Below, one piece after another: positions 1 through 5,782 of a stretch of 41,455 bases of DNA. Within the stretch, counting starts at the first letter, position 1, and each line of letters starts with the position of its first letter. The DNA comes from Flavobacteriaceae bacterium UBA4439 (GTDB lineage: Bacteria > Bacteroidota > Bacteroidia > Flavobacteriales > Flavobacteriaceae): NCBI GenBank assembly GCA_002390455.1, contig DGPN01000035.1, positions 1-41,455 of the forward strand. The letters are read 5' to 3'. A program made the translations under genes and the position numbers. Below the pieces are notes generated by a model. The model was not told the origin of the DNA, did no database searches, and saw only the letters and a program-made list of their open reading frames with translations.

Positions 1-25
1 CCTATAGGTGATTTTGATAAAAAAG

Positions 26-64
26 AAAACCCTAACTACTTGTTTAATAAGTAATTAGGGTTTC
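26..64 (-). terminator. Rho-independent terminator after the CAT tRNA
   Basis: A long stem pairs AAACCCTAA (27-35) with TTAGGGTTT (55-63), and an inner stem adds five more pairs with one mismatch. Read on the minus strand, the hairpin is followed by a T-rich tract, as expected of an intrinsic terminator. It lies just downstream of the minus-strand tRNA and probably ends its transcript. Confidence 0.8.
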
Positions 65-71
65 TTTGGTG

Positions 72-145
72 TGGTCCCACCTGGGCTCGAACCAGGGACC
101 AACTGATTATGAGTCAGCTACTCTAACCAACTGAGCTATAGGACC
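72..145 (-). tRNA. tRNA with CAT anticodon (probably elongator tRNA-Met)
   Basis: The reverse complement folds as a 74-nt cloverleaf. The acceptor stem pairs GGTCCTA with TGGGACC, the D-arm reads AGCTCAGTTGG, the anticodon stem pairs GCTGA with TCAGT, and the T-arm is CCTGG TTCGAGC CCAGG. The anticodon loop CTCATAA gives anticodon CAT. This fits elongator tRNA-Met, but tRNA-Ile2, whose C34 is modified to lysidine by TilS, also has a CAT gene sequence and cannot be excluded by eye. The CCA end is not encoded. A -7 promoter element lies upstream and a terminator downstream, so it seems to be a single-gene unit. Confidence 0.9.
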
Positions 146-156
146 TGTTGGATTCA

Positions 157-164
157 CAAATATA
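157..164 (-). promoter_or_regulatory. -7 element TATATTTG for the CAT tRNA
   Basis: On the minus strand this reads TATATTTG, matching the Bacteroidetes -7 consensus TAnnTTTG. It ends 11 nt before the mature tRNA, which is a suitable distance for a short 5' leader. No clear -33 TTG is visible at the usual spacing. Confidence 0.6.
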
Positions 165-216
165 AGCATAGCCTATAAATATTTAACCATATAAATTTCA
201 ATTGAAGCTTTCACTC

Positions 217-244
217 ATGGCAAAAATGTAAAATGGCAAAAATG
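217..244. repeat. Two direct copies of ATGGCAAAAATG
   Basis: ATGGCAAAAATG occurs at 217-228 and again at 233-244, with a period of 16 bp. It does not lie in a gene. It may be a small binding-site repeat or a chance duplication in AT-rich DNA. Confidence 0.5.
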
Positions 245-389
245 AGTATCACTTAACCAAAAGTTTACCAATCGATTCATAGAAAATATTACCTGCAATT
301 TGTTTTAAAAAACAAAAGATACCCGTCTTAAAAAGGGTAACAAGATCAAGCTTCAAAAGTCGATGGAGCGTTTTTTTAAAAATCTCCAC

Positions 390-452
390 TTAACTTATTT
401 AAGACGATTGCAATGGCCACAGCTTGCTGATGGAAGTATATCTGAGATTTAG
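390..452 (+). pseudogene. Possible tyrosine recombinase C-terminal remnant (copy A)
   Basis: The plus-strand reading frame encodes LTYLRRL and runs to a TAG stop. The DNA TTAACTTATTTAAG is identical to the matching part of remnant B, and the protein LTYLR is shared with remnant C. The GHSSI box seen in the other two copies is not present here, so the assignment rests on similarity to those copies only. Its stop overlaps the stop codon of the convergent small gene at 449. Confidence 0.3.
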
Positions 453-715
453 TTTACATACAGTTCTGTAACTGTAGACTCTAATATATGTCCTGATGCA
501 GCTATAGCTTCGCCACTTTCTGCCATAAAATTTTGCATATGTTCTTCACTTAAACAGTTCATAACTACACAAACTTTCTTTTCATTATCAGGAGCGTGTC
601 CATGATAAAGTTGAAAAATTCCCGCAGCTCTCGCCATTGGTTGGGAGTTATAAAAAGATTTTTCCCATTCTGAAAACGCATTATTAATATCGAATTTGAG
701 TATTGCTGTAATCAT
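449..715 (-). CDS. DUF3764-like small protein
   Basis: This 88-residue protein has no signal peptide or membrane segment. It resembles the DUF3764 family in its order of motifs: ILKFDINNAFSEWEKSF at the start, an AAGIFQLYHG stretch in the middle, KVCVVM, and EAIAASGHILESTV near the end. The family is small, single-domain and of unknown function; its fold is probably a dimeric alpha-beta barrel of the monooxygenase-like type, which is inference. The gene stands alone in the accessory block and ends against recombinase-like remnant A. An AT-rich leader containing TTTATGG precedes it, similar to the leaders of the next accessory genes. Function unknown. Confidence 0.75.
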   Translation of the reverse strand: MITAILKFDINNAFSEWEKSFYNSQPMARAAGIFQLYHGHAPDNEKKVCVVMNCLSEEHMQNFMAESGEAIAASGHILESTVTELYVN

Positions 716-805
716 ATAAATTTATTTATGGTTTTTATAAATATATATACATTAATTGGGTTATACAACTGGCTAACCAAAGCTTAATATTGGGATTATT
801 TCATC

Positions 806-898
806 GTCCCAAACCCAGGGATTAAGACATTGGGACATTCTTCTATAAAATTCACTTTAACTTATTTAAGCGGCTTAGATATGCCTGAGTTGAAATAA
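806..898 (+). pseudogene. Tyrosine recombinase C-terminal remnant (copy B)
   Basis: A plus-strand frame without a start codon encodes KTLGHSSIKFTLTYLSG and stops at 896-898. This matches the last conserved box of tyrosine recombinases, where LGHSSIxxT is followed about eight residues on by the nucleophilic Tyr, here in TLTYL. Only about 30 codons are open, so it is a fragment and not a gene. It lies tail-to-tail with the minus-strand gene at 945-1424. A GTCCC (806-810) and a GGGAC (832-836) bracket its left part. The call is based on motif reading and has not been searched. Confidence 0.55.
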
Positions 899-920
899 AA
901 AACCCTCCACTTGGGAGGGT
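894..920 (-). terminator. Intrinsic terminator of the SnoaL-like gene
   Basis: ACCCTCC (902-908) pairs with GGAGGGT (914-920) around a short loop. Read on the minus strand, the stem is followed by a run of Ts (894-901). It lies 24 bp after the stop of the minus-strand gene at 945. The T-tract overlaps the stop codon of remnant B. Confidence 0.8.
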
Positions 921-944
921 ATTATTTCTTTTGGTTAGTACTAC

Positions 945-1424
945 TTATTTTGCAGCAGCTTCTGTAATATCTGATGTTGGGTCAAAAATCCAATTCTCCC
1001 TAACAATCTTTCCATCTACCCACTTAAATGATGCGTTAAATGGATTACTCCAGTTTTTTCCAGTCTTATTTCCTTTAGCAGACCAAACACCCCATATGTG
1101 GGACCATACCATATTATTGTTGTTTTCGTCATATACAGTAGTTTCAACAAACATCCATTCTATATTGATATTACTGTAAATTTGATGATGAGAACTCCAT
1201 CCTTTTTGAACAGTTGACTTATCTAATTCAATTCCATTTAAATCGAAAATAGCATCTTCAATATGGATTTCTTTGAATGTGTCAAATTTGTTTTGCAAAT
1301 ATTCATTCATATAGTTTTTAATCGCTTTTGAGTATTTGTCACCAGTTGTAGTTTTACCCGTAATTTCTTGAGCAAACGAAAAAGTTGTGGTTAATAGAAC
1401 GATTGAAAGTAATATTTTTTTCAT
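945..1424 (-). CDS. Exported SnoaL/NTF2-like protein
   Basis: The start is taken at the internal ATG giving MKKILLSIVLLTTTFSFAQ, a clear signal peptide; the open frame extends 19 codons further but those residues look like leader sequence. The mature part of about 140 residues resembles the NTF2/SnoaL-like fold: a helical start (KAIKNYMNEYLQNKFDTF), then strands with WMFVETTVYDENNN, WSHIWGVWSAKG and a closing GKIVRENWIFDP. Such proteins bind small ligands or act as isomerase-like enzymes, and no catalytic residue can be assigned here. It is monocistronic with its own terminator and lies between recombinase-like remnants B and C. The leader shares the 14-mer TTTATGGTTAATAA (plus-strand reading) with the gene at 1992-2339. 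Confidence 0.7.
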   Translation of the reverse strand: MKKILLSIVLLTTTFSFAQEITGKTTTGDKYSKAIKNYMNEYLQNKFDTFKEIHIEDAIFDLNGIELDKSTVQKGWSSHHQIYSNINIEWMFVETTVYDENNNNMVWSHIWGVWSAKGNKTGKNWSNPFNASFKWVDGKIVRENWIFDPTSDITEAAAK

Positions 1425-1535
1425 TTTAAATAATTTATGGTTAATAAGTCTCAATTTAACAAGCTTAATTTCAATATGCAACTAATTAACTTAAACTTAA
1501 TGTTTAACTGTCCCTTATCCTAAACCTAAGGAATG

Positions 1536-1622
1536 GGACACTCATCTATAAATGTTAGTTTGACTTATCTAAGAGGATTGGAAGCTCATAAGCTTTGTGA
1601 GGGGGATATGCTGGTGATTTAA
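1536..1622 (+). pseudogene. Tyrosine recombinase C-terminal remnant (copy C)
   Basis: The plus-strand frame encodes GMGHSSINVSLTYLRGLE and stops at 1620-1622. It aligns with remnant B (GHSSIKFTLTYLSGLD) without gaps, and both carry the GHSSI box followed by the Tyr position. An in-frame stop lies immediately upstream, so no longer frame remains. It ends 11 bp from the convergent gene at 1633. TGTCCC (1509-1514) and GGGACA (1535-1540) form a short inverted pair at its left edge, as in copy B. Confidence 0.55.
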
Positions 1623-1632
1623 AATAAGCTGG

Positions 1633-1995
1633 TTACTCAAACTTCTGCTTGAAAAAGAAGCTTGCCCAAATTGCTTTTGACCAAGCATTGATATAGGTAT
1701 TTAAAGCTAATAATATTCCAACAATCCAAAGAAAGCAAGATAGAACTGAAAAAGAATTGCTCAGTGACCAATAAATAAAAGTGGTAAACAACATTAAACC
1801 AACACCTAAAGCATACGACACATACATGGAACCATAGTAAAAACTTGGCTCAATTTTTAAACCAGTTTGACAGCTTGAACAACGGTCTCTAACTCGTATA
1901 ATTTTAAAGAACAGACGAGGTCGACTTTCTAAAAATTCTCCTTTACCACATACAGGACATTTTAATCTAAATATATTAATCAAGGTCAACATCAT
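1633..1995 (-). CDS. DUF983 family membrane protein
   Basis: The 120-residue protein begins with a zinc-ribbon-like pattern, CPVCGKG near residue 13 and CSSC near residue 39, followed by EPSFYYGSMYVSYALGVGL and two hydrophobic segments. This layout is characteristic of DUF983, a small membrane family of unknown role found in Bacteroidetes and Proteobacteria. The start overlaps the stop of the upstream gene in an ATGA arrangement, so the two are probably translationally coupled. The gene ends 11 bp from recombinase-like remnant C. Confidence 0.85.
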   Translation of the reverse strand: MMLTLINIFRLKCPVCGKGEFLESRPRLFFKIIRVRDRCSSCQTGLKIEPSFYYGSMYVSYALGVGLMLFTTFIYWSLSNSFSVLSCFLWIVGILLALNTYINAWSKAIWASFFFKQKFE

Positions 1996-2339
1996 TTTTT
2001 AATAAATTTTTGACTAAAATCAATTTGTTCATAATTTACTTTGAAGATTCCGTCTAAATGATTTTTAGCAAAATTAAAGCAAAAAAATGATTTGTCCCAT
2101 TGTCCCAAAACATAGGAATGGGACTCTCCACCAACAGTAATAATTTCCCAAATGTCATAACCTTTCAATACACCTTTGTCTATTCGAACTTGATTGGCTT
2201 TTTTTACTTCATTTGTAAGAAGCTTTTTGACAGTTGATTTCTTTCCTTTTAATGCATCCACAAAGTAAAAAACCCTATACTGAGGGTAAGAACTTAATGT
2301 AAAAAACAAAGCGAACAATGGTAAAATAATTCTTTTCAT
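1992..2339 (-). CDS. Exported protein of unknown function
   Basis: This 115-residue protein starts with MKRIILPLFALFFTLSSYPQ, a signal peptide. The remainder is rich in Lys and aromatic residues, with YFVDALKGKKSTVKKLL and DIWEIITVGGESHSYVLGQWD. The alternation suggests a small alpha-beta fold such as a dimeric ferredoxin-like barrel, but no family was recognised. It overlaps the DUF983 gene by 4 bp and forms a two-gene operon with it. The coding DNA at 2102-2124 contains a GTCCC...GGAATGGGAC pattern also found next to remnant C, although the frame is uninterrupted. Confidence 0.65.
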   Translation of the reverse strand: MKRIILPLFALFFTLSSYPQYRVFYFVDALKGKKSTVKKLLTNEVKKANQVRIDKGVLKGYDIWEIITVGGESHSYVLGQWDKSFFCFNFAKNHLDGIFKVNYEQIDFSQKFIKK

Positions 2340-2606
2340 TTTAAATTTTTATGGTTAATAAATTCAAAAGTGCTTTATTTAGTTTTGAATCGCAAGTAAA
2401 TAGAAGTGCTGGAACTTAATTTGAAGATTAAAAACTTCTATGTCTTGTGCAATGATTCCCTTACTCGTCCGAATTCCCAAGAAAAGTTTCCCCATAATTA
2501 ATGTATTTTAGTCGCTGATCTTAATAAAAACATCGCCATTAACGAAAAAAGCTTTTAGAGAAGGATCGTAACAATGACAGAGCCTTGAGAGCCAAAACCT
2601 ATTAAA

Positions 2607-3533
2607 ATGATCTATAAAGTCCTATTTGCCATTCTGTTCATGGGCATACAAATCTTTAGTTATGCTCAACCCTACAAAATTGAGGAGGGAGTAAAACGCA
2701 TTGTATTTGTTGGAAACAGTATTACTTATGCTGGTGGTTACGTCAATTATATCGATACCTATTTGTCAATACGTTACCCCAAAAAAAACTATGAAATTAT
2801 AAACCTGGGATTACCCAGCGAAACCGTTTCAGGACTTTCCGAACCCAACCACGCCAATGGAGCATTTCCACGACCCAACCTCCACGATCGACTGGAAAGC
2901 TTGTTGAACAAAACAAAACCTGATTTAATATTTGCTTGTTATGGGATGAACGATGGAATCTATATGCCTTTAGATGAGACCCGCTTTAAAAAATTTAGAG
3001 ATGGGATCTCTCGCTTGCACTCAGAAGTTGTAAAACAAGAGGCTGAAATTATTCATCTCACGCCCCCCATTTATGACGGGCAAAAAGGAAAAACTTATTC
3101 CGATGTACTGGAAGTCTATTCCGATTGGTTAATGGAGCAAAAGCGTTCCTCTGGGTGGAATGTGATTGATATCCACCACCCCATGAAACAAGAACTAAAA
3201 ATAAGGCGGCTTAAGGATGCCAACTTTAGCTTTGCTAAAGATGGAGTACATCCCAATATGGCAGGACATTTTATAATGGCAAAAGCCGTTTTGTTGTCTT
3301 TGGGAGCTGAAGAATTCGCACAAGCAAAAGACTTCGAAGAGGTTCTTTATCAATACAAAAATGGTGCTGAAGTATTCACCCATATACAAACACGTCAAAG
3401 AGTCTCCAAAGATGCTTGGTTAACCTATGTAGGACATCAACGTCCAAAAATGAACTTGGGCCTTTCAATGGAAGAAGCCAGAAACATTTTACAGGATTTG
3501 AAAATTAAAATTCAAGTACTTATGAATGAATGA
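2607..3533 (+). CDS. Exported SGNH/GDSL hydrolase
   Basis: The 308-residue protein has a signal peptide (MIYKVLFAILFMGIQIFSYAQ). Block I is FVGNSIT with the nucleophile Ser38, block II is NLGLPSETV, block III is YGMNDG, and the catalytic pair lies in DGVHPNMAGH (Asp212, His215). These are the four SGNH-hydrolase blocks, so it should be a periplasmic or secreted esterase, lipase or carbohydrate deacetylase; the substrate cannot be told. A C-terminal tail of about 70 residues follows the last block. It is a single gene on the plus strand, beginning a new transcription direction after the accessory block. Confidence 0.85.
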   Translation: MIYKVLFAILFMGIQIFSYAQPYKIEEGVKRIVFVGNSITYAGGYVNYIDTYLSIRYPKKNYEIINLGLPSETVSGLSEPNHANGAFPRPNLHDRLESLLNKTKPDLIFACYGMNDGIYMPLDETRFKKFRDGISRLHSEVVKQEAEIIHLTPPIYDGQKGKTYSDVLEVYSDWLMEQKRSSGWNVIDIHHPMKQELKIRRLKDANFSFAKDGVHPNMAGHFIMAKAVLLSLGAEEFAQAKDFEEVLYQYKNGAEVFTHIQTRQRVSKDAWLTYVGHQRPKMNLGLSMEEARNILQDLKIKIQVLMNE

Positions 3534-3665
3534 TAAATACGCTAATATTTTTGAAATGATTCCCTTTTATGCAAGCTTTTAAGTTACCTTATGAGGCAAA
3601 TATTTTACTGGCTTATGCTGTATTTGAATTTTTATACATAACTTTAATTGACTAGATTTAAAAAA

Positions 3666-4055
3666 ATGAAGCTTTCTAAATACCTTTCTCTCTTGGTTTC
3701 GATTGTTGTTTTGAGTGCCTGGACTTTCCGTTTAAATCAACCTTCTTTGTTTAGAGGAGGAGATGCTGTAAATATGTCTGAAGAATTTGCGGTCTATGGG
3801 CTTAGTAATGGCATAATGATTTCGGTGGGTGTCGTCAAGATTATTTTAGCACTTTTACTTTTGATAGGAGGATTAAAATTCCCTGCTTTGATCAAACCTT
3901 CGGCAGCTGCTATGGCATTGTTTATGATCGGAGCGGTTTATTTCCACATCAGCATTTCCGATGGAATCATACCAACACTCCCAGCAGCTAGTATGTTGTT
4001 GTGTTGTTTGTTAATGATCTTTAACCCAATCTTTTTTGGAGAAAAAAAATCTTGA
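3666..4055 (+). CDS. DoxX-like membrane protein
   Basis: The open frame begins at a TTG at 3648, but the ATG at 3666 gives MKLSKYLSLLVSIVVLSAW, which is a more natural start just before the first membrane segment. The 129-residue protein has about four transmembrane segments, including SVGVVKIILALLLLIGGL and the closing LPAASMLLCCLLMIFNPIFF. Size and topology match the DoxX-like family, whose members often accompany redox or thiol-stress genes. It leads a three-gene run with DUF2237 (48 bp downstream) and a second DoxX-like gene. Confidence 0.7.
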   Translation: MKLSKYLSLLVSIVVLSAWTFRLNQPSLFRGGDAVNMSEEFAVYGLSNGIMISVGVVKIILALLLLIGGLKFPALIKPSAAAMALFMIGAVYFHISISDGIIPTLPAASMLLCCLLMIFNPIFFGEKKS

Positions 4056-4103
4056 CCCAAAGAGTTTTTCTCTTTTTTTTAATGGATTACATGCTGTTTT
4101 CAA

Positions 4104-4478
4104 ATGAAAGAAGCTGGACTCAATGTTTTTGGAAAACCTTTAATGGTTTGTGGTACAAACCCCATGACTGGTGCCTATAGAAATGGGTGCTGTGATACTG
4201 GCCCGTTTGATGCAGGAACCCATACCGTTTGTGCAGTGGTTACAGACGCTTTTTTGACCTTTTCGAAAAACAAAGGAAATGACTTGACGCGGTCCTATCC
4301 AGAATATAATTTTCCCGGCTTAGTAGCAGGAGATCATTGGTGCTTATGTGTTTCACGGTGGATGGAGGCCTATCGATCAGATGTGGCGCCCCAAATCATA
4401 TTGGAAGCATGTCATCAAAAAACATTAGACCATGTCCAGATGGACATTTTAAAAAAATTTGCTTTTGACCCTGCTTGA
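4104..4478 (+). CDS. DUF2237 family protein
   Basis: The 124-residue protein has seven Cys: 16, 29, 30, 43, 80, 82 and 103. The motifs NPMTGAYRNGCCDTGPFD, GTHTVCAVVTDAFL, FSKNKGNDL and GDHWCLC are the signature of DUF2237, a conserved cytoplasmic family without an assigned reaction. The cysteine and histidine positions suggest metal binding, which is inference. It is placed between two DoxX-like membrane proteins, and its 3' end overlaps the next gene by 20 bp. Confidence 0.9.
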   Translation: MKEAGLNVFGKPLMVCGTNPMTGAYRNGCCDTGPFDAGTHTVCAVVTDAFLTFSKNKGNDLTRSYPEYNFPGLVAGDHWCLCVSRWMEAYRSDVAPQIILEACHQKTLDHVQMDILKKFAFDPA

Positions 4479-4815
4479 TCCCCTTTTATGGTTTTCATCC
4501 ATTTCATTTTTATTTTATGGAATTGGTTGTTTCACCAGTCGCTTTATGATGGAAGAATTTATACGCTACGGTATTCCAAAGTTCAGAAAACTAACGGGCG
4601 TACTTCAATTGTTGGGAGCGTTAGGGATTATCGTTGGATTTTGGATGGATTATTTTCAAATCCTAAGCACATTTGGGCTTTCCCTATTGATGTTATTTGG
4701 GGTCATCACCCGTATTAAGATCAAAGATGGCCTGATGAAAACCATTCCCGCCCTATTTTACTGCCTACTCAACGGCTATTTATGCTTTGAGTTGATACTA
4801 AACTTTATGGGATAG
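4459..4815 (+). CDS. DoxX-like membrane protein
   Basis: The 118-residue frame starts at TTG 4459 inside the end of the DUF2237 gene. A start is needed near here because the first membrane segment (LLWFSSISFLFYGIGCF) begins only eight residues in, while the first ATG-encoded Met comes after it. Further segments follow at LTGVLQLLGALGIIVGF, FGLSLLMLFGVI and IPALFYCLLNGYLCFELIL. The four-segment topology fits the DoxX-like family. The exact start codon is uncertain; TTG at 4465 is an alternative. Confidence 0.65.
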   Translation: MLLTLLDPLLWFSSISFLFYGIGCFTSRFMMEEFIRYGIPKFRKLTGVLQLLGALGIIVGFWMDYFQILSTFGLSLLMLFGVITRIKIKDGLMKTIPALFYCLLNGYLCFELILNFMG

Positions 4816-4824
4816 CATATCAAT

Positions 4825-4859
4825 AAAAAAGTCCAACACCTTTGGTGTTAGACTTTTTT
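4825..4859. terminator. Bidirectional terminator between convergent genes
   Basis: GTCCAACACC (4831-4840) pairs with GGTGTTAGAC (4844-4853) with one mismatch and a TTT loop. A-run 4825-4830 on the left and T-run 4854-4859 on the right let it end transcripts from both the plus-strand DoxX-like operon and the minus-strand AhpD-like gene. Confidence 0.85.
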
Positions 4860-4878
4860 GGTAAAGTAAAATGGATGC

Positions 4879-5289
4879 TTAATTGGGTTGAATTCCCAAG
4901 ACTTCCTTCAGATTATCCATTCCAAATTCATTTCCGTAGAGCAAGGTGGAAAAACGAGCCACTTCGGCAGCGATAAAAATGGCTGCTTTAATCTCATCAT
5001 CAGTTGCTCCAGCCACTTTTGCCATATGAACCTGAGCCGTAATGCAATATTCACACTTCATGGCTACAGAAGCCGATATGGCCACCAATCTGGCTTCTTT
5101 CAATGCAATAGGCCCTTCTGTAAAAATTTTGTTCCAAGCTCCAAAATATGCTGCTGCATCAGCAGCTGTCGCTTTTGGATACATTTTATTAAAAGGACTT
5201 TTTTTGGTCAGAGCGTCATATTCTTGATCCGTGGTTTGGCTATATCCCAGTGCCGTAACCAATAAAAACAGTATTGTAATTTTTTTCAT
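4879..5289 (-). CDS. Exported carboxymuconolactone decarboxylase/AhpD-like protein
   Basis: The 136-residue protein has a signal peptide (MKKITILFLLVTALGYSQ) and the helical AhpD/CMD fold. The motif CEYCITAQVHMA gives Cys79, Cys82 and His88, the CxxC-x5-H arrangement of AhpD-type peroxidase partners. The family normally acts in the cytoplasm, so a signal peptide implies a periplasmic thiol or peroxide function. It is probably co-transcribed with the membrane protein gene upstream at 5320 (30-bp gap) and faces the DoxX-like operon. Confidence 0.85.
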   Translation of the reverse strand: MKKITILFLLVTALGYSQTTDQEYDALTKKSPFNKMYPKATAADAAAYFGAWNKIFTEGPIALKEARLVAISASVAMKCEYCITAQVHMAKVAGATDDEIKAAIFIAAEVARFSTLLYGNEFGMDNLKEVLGIQPN

Positions 5290-5319
5290 AATAAAATTGA
5301 TTTTTTATTGATTCTAATT

Positions 5320-5724
5320 TTAAATGGTTCCCTTCTTAGATCCGTAATAGAATAGCCCTATAGTGACCAATCCTAAAACGATGACCGGAAGGGGTGCTGT
5401 TGGTTCTGCTTTGAAAAAACCAATGAGGTCTGGTAGGGAAAAAAACCCTGCCAACACAAAAAACAAAAAGGAAACTCTTTTTAAGGTTTCCAAATCCGTG
5501 AAAGAAGTCGCCCCAATGATTACAAAAACAATTCCCAAAACCATCAGTCCCACGACCAAAGCAAAAGTCTCGAACATGGTTACTGCATCAGCGGATGGAT
5601 TGGCTCCAAAGGCATCTGCGATCAGCATCATTTTAAATTCGGGTGAAAAAAGAGATAGAAACAATGGAATCCCTTGAATAAAAATAAGAGCAGCACAAAT
5701 TCTAAAAATAATTTTAATTTTCAT
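5320..5724 (-). CDS. Four-segment membrane protein of unknown function
   Basis: The 134-residue protein has hydrophobic segments at the N-terminus (FRICAALIFIQGIPLFLSLF), at FETFALVVGLMVLGIVFVIIG, at VSFLFFVLAGFFSLPDLIGFF and at LPVIVLGLVTIGLFYYG. No family was recognised with confidence. It sits directly upstream of the exported AhpD-like gene on the same strand, so a shared role is possible. Confidence 0.7.
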   Translation of the reverse strand: MKIKIIFRICAALIFIQGIPLFLSLFSPEFKMMLIADAFGANPSADAVTMFETFALVVGLMVLGIVFVIIGATSFTDLETLKRVSFLFFVLAGFFSLPDLIGFFKAEPTAPLPVIVLGLVTIGLFYYGSKKGTI

Positions 5725-5782
5725 ATTGAATTGATTTATGTTAAACGCAATTTAATAAAAAAGATGAGAAAGTCTGAGAAAG

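Larger units (their letters stand above)
146..448. other. Intergenic stretch between the tRNA and the first accessory gene
   Basis: This 303-bp AT-rich stretch holds the tRNA promoter, a tandem copy of ATGGCAAAAATG and, at its right end, a short segment resembling the recombinase-like remnants found further along. No intact gene was seen in it. Confidence 0.6.

Noticed and set aside
2379..2495. 38-codon minus-strand frame upstream of the accessory gene at 1992
   Set aside because: It starts with ATG but lacks a promoter match, a hydrophobic segment or any recognised motif, and short frames of this length are common by chance.
3648..3665. TTG start for the DoxX-like gene
   Set aside because: The six extra residues add nothing to the membrane topology and an ATG lies just downstream, so the ATG was used.
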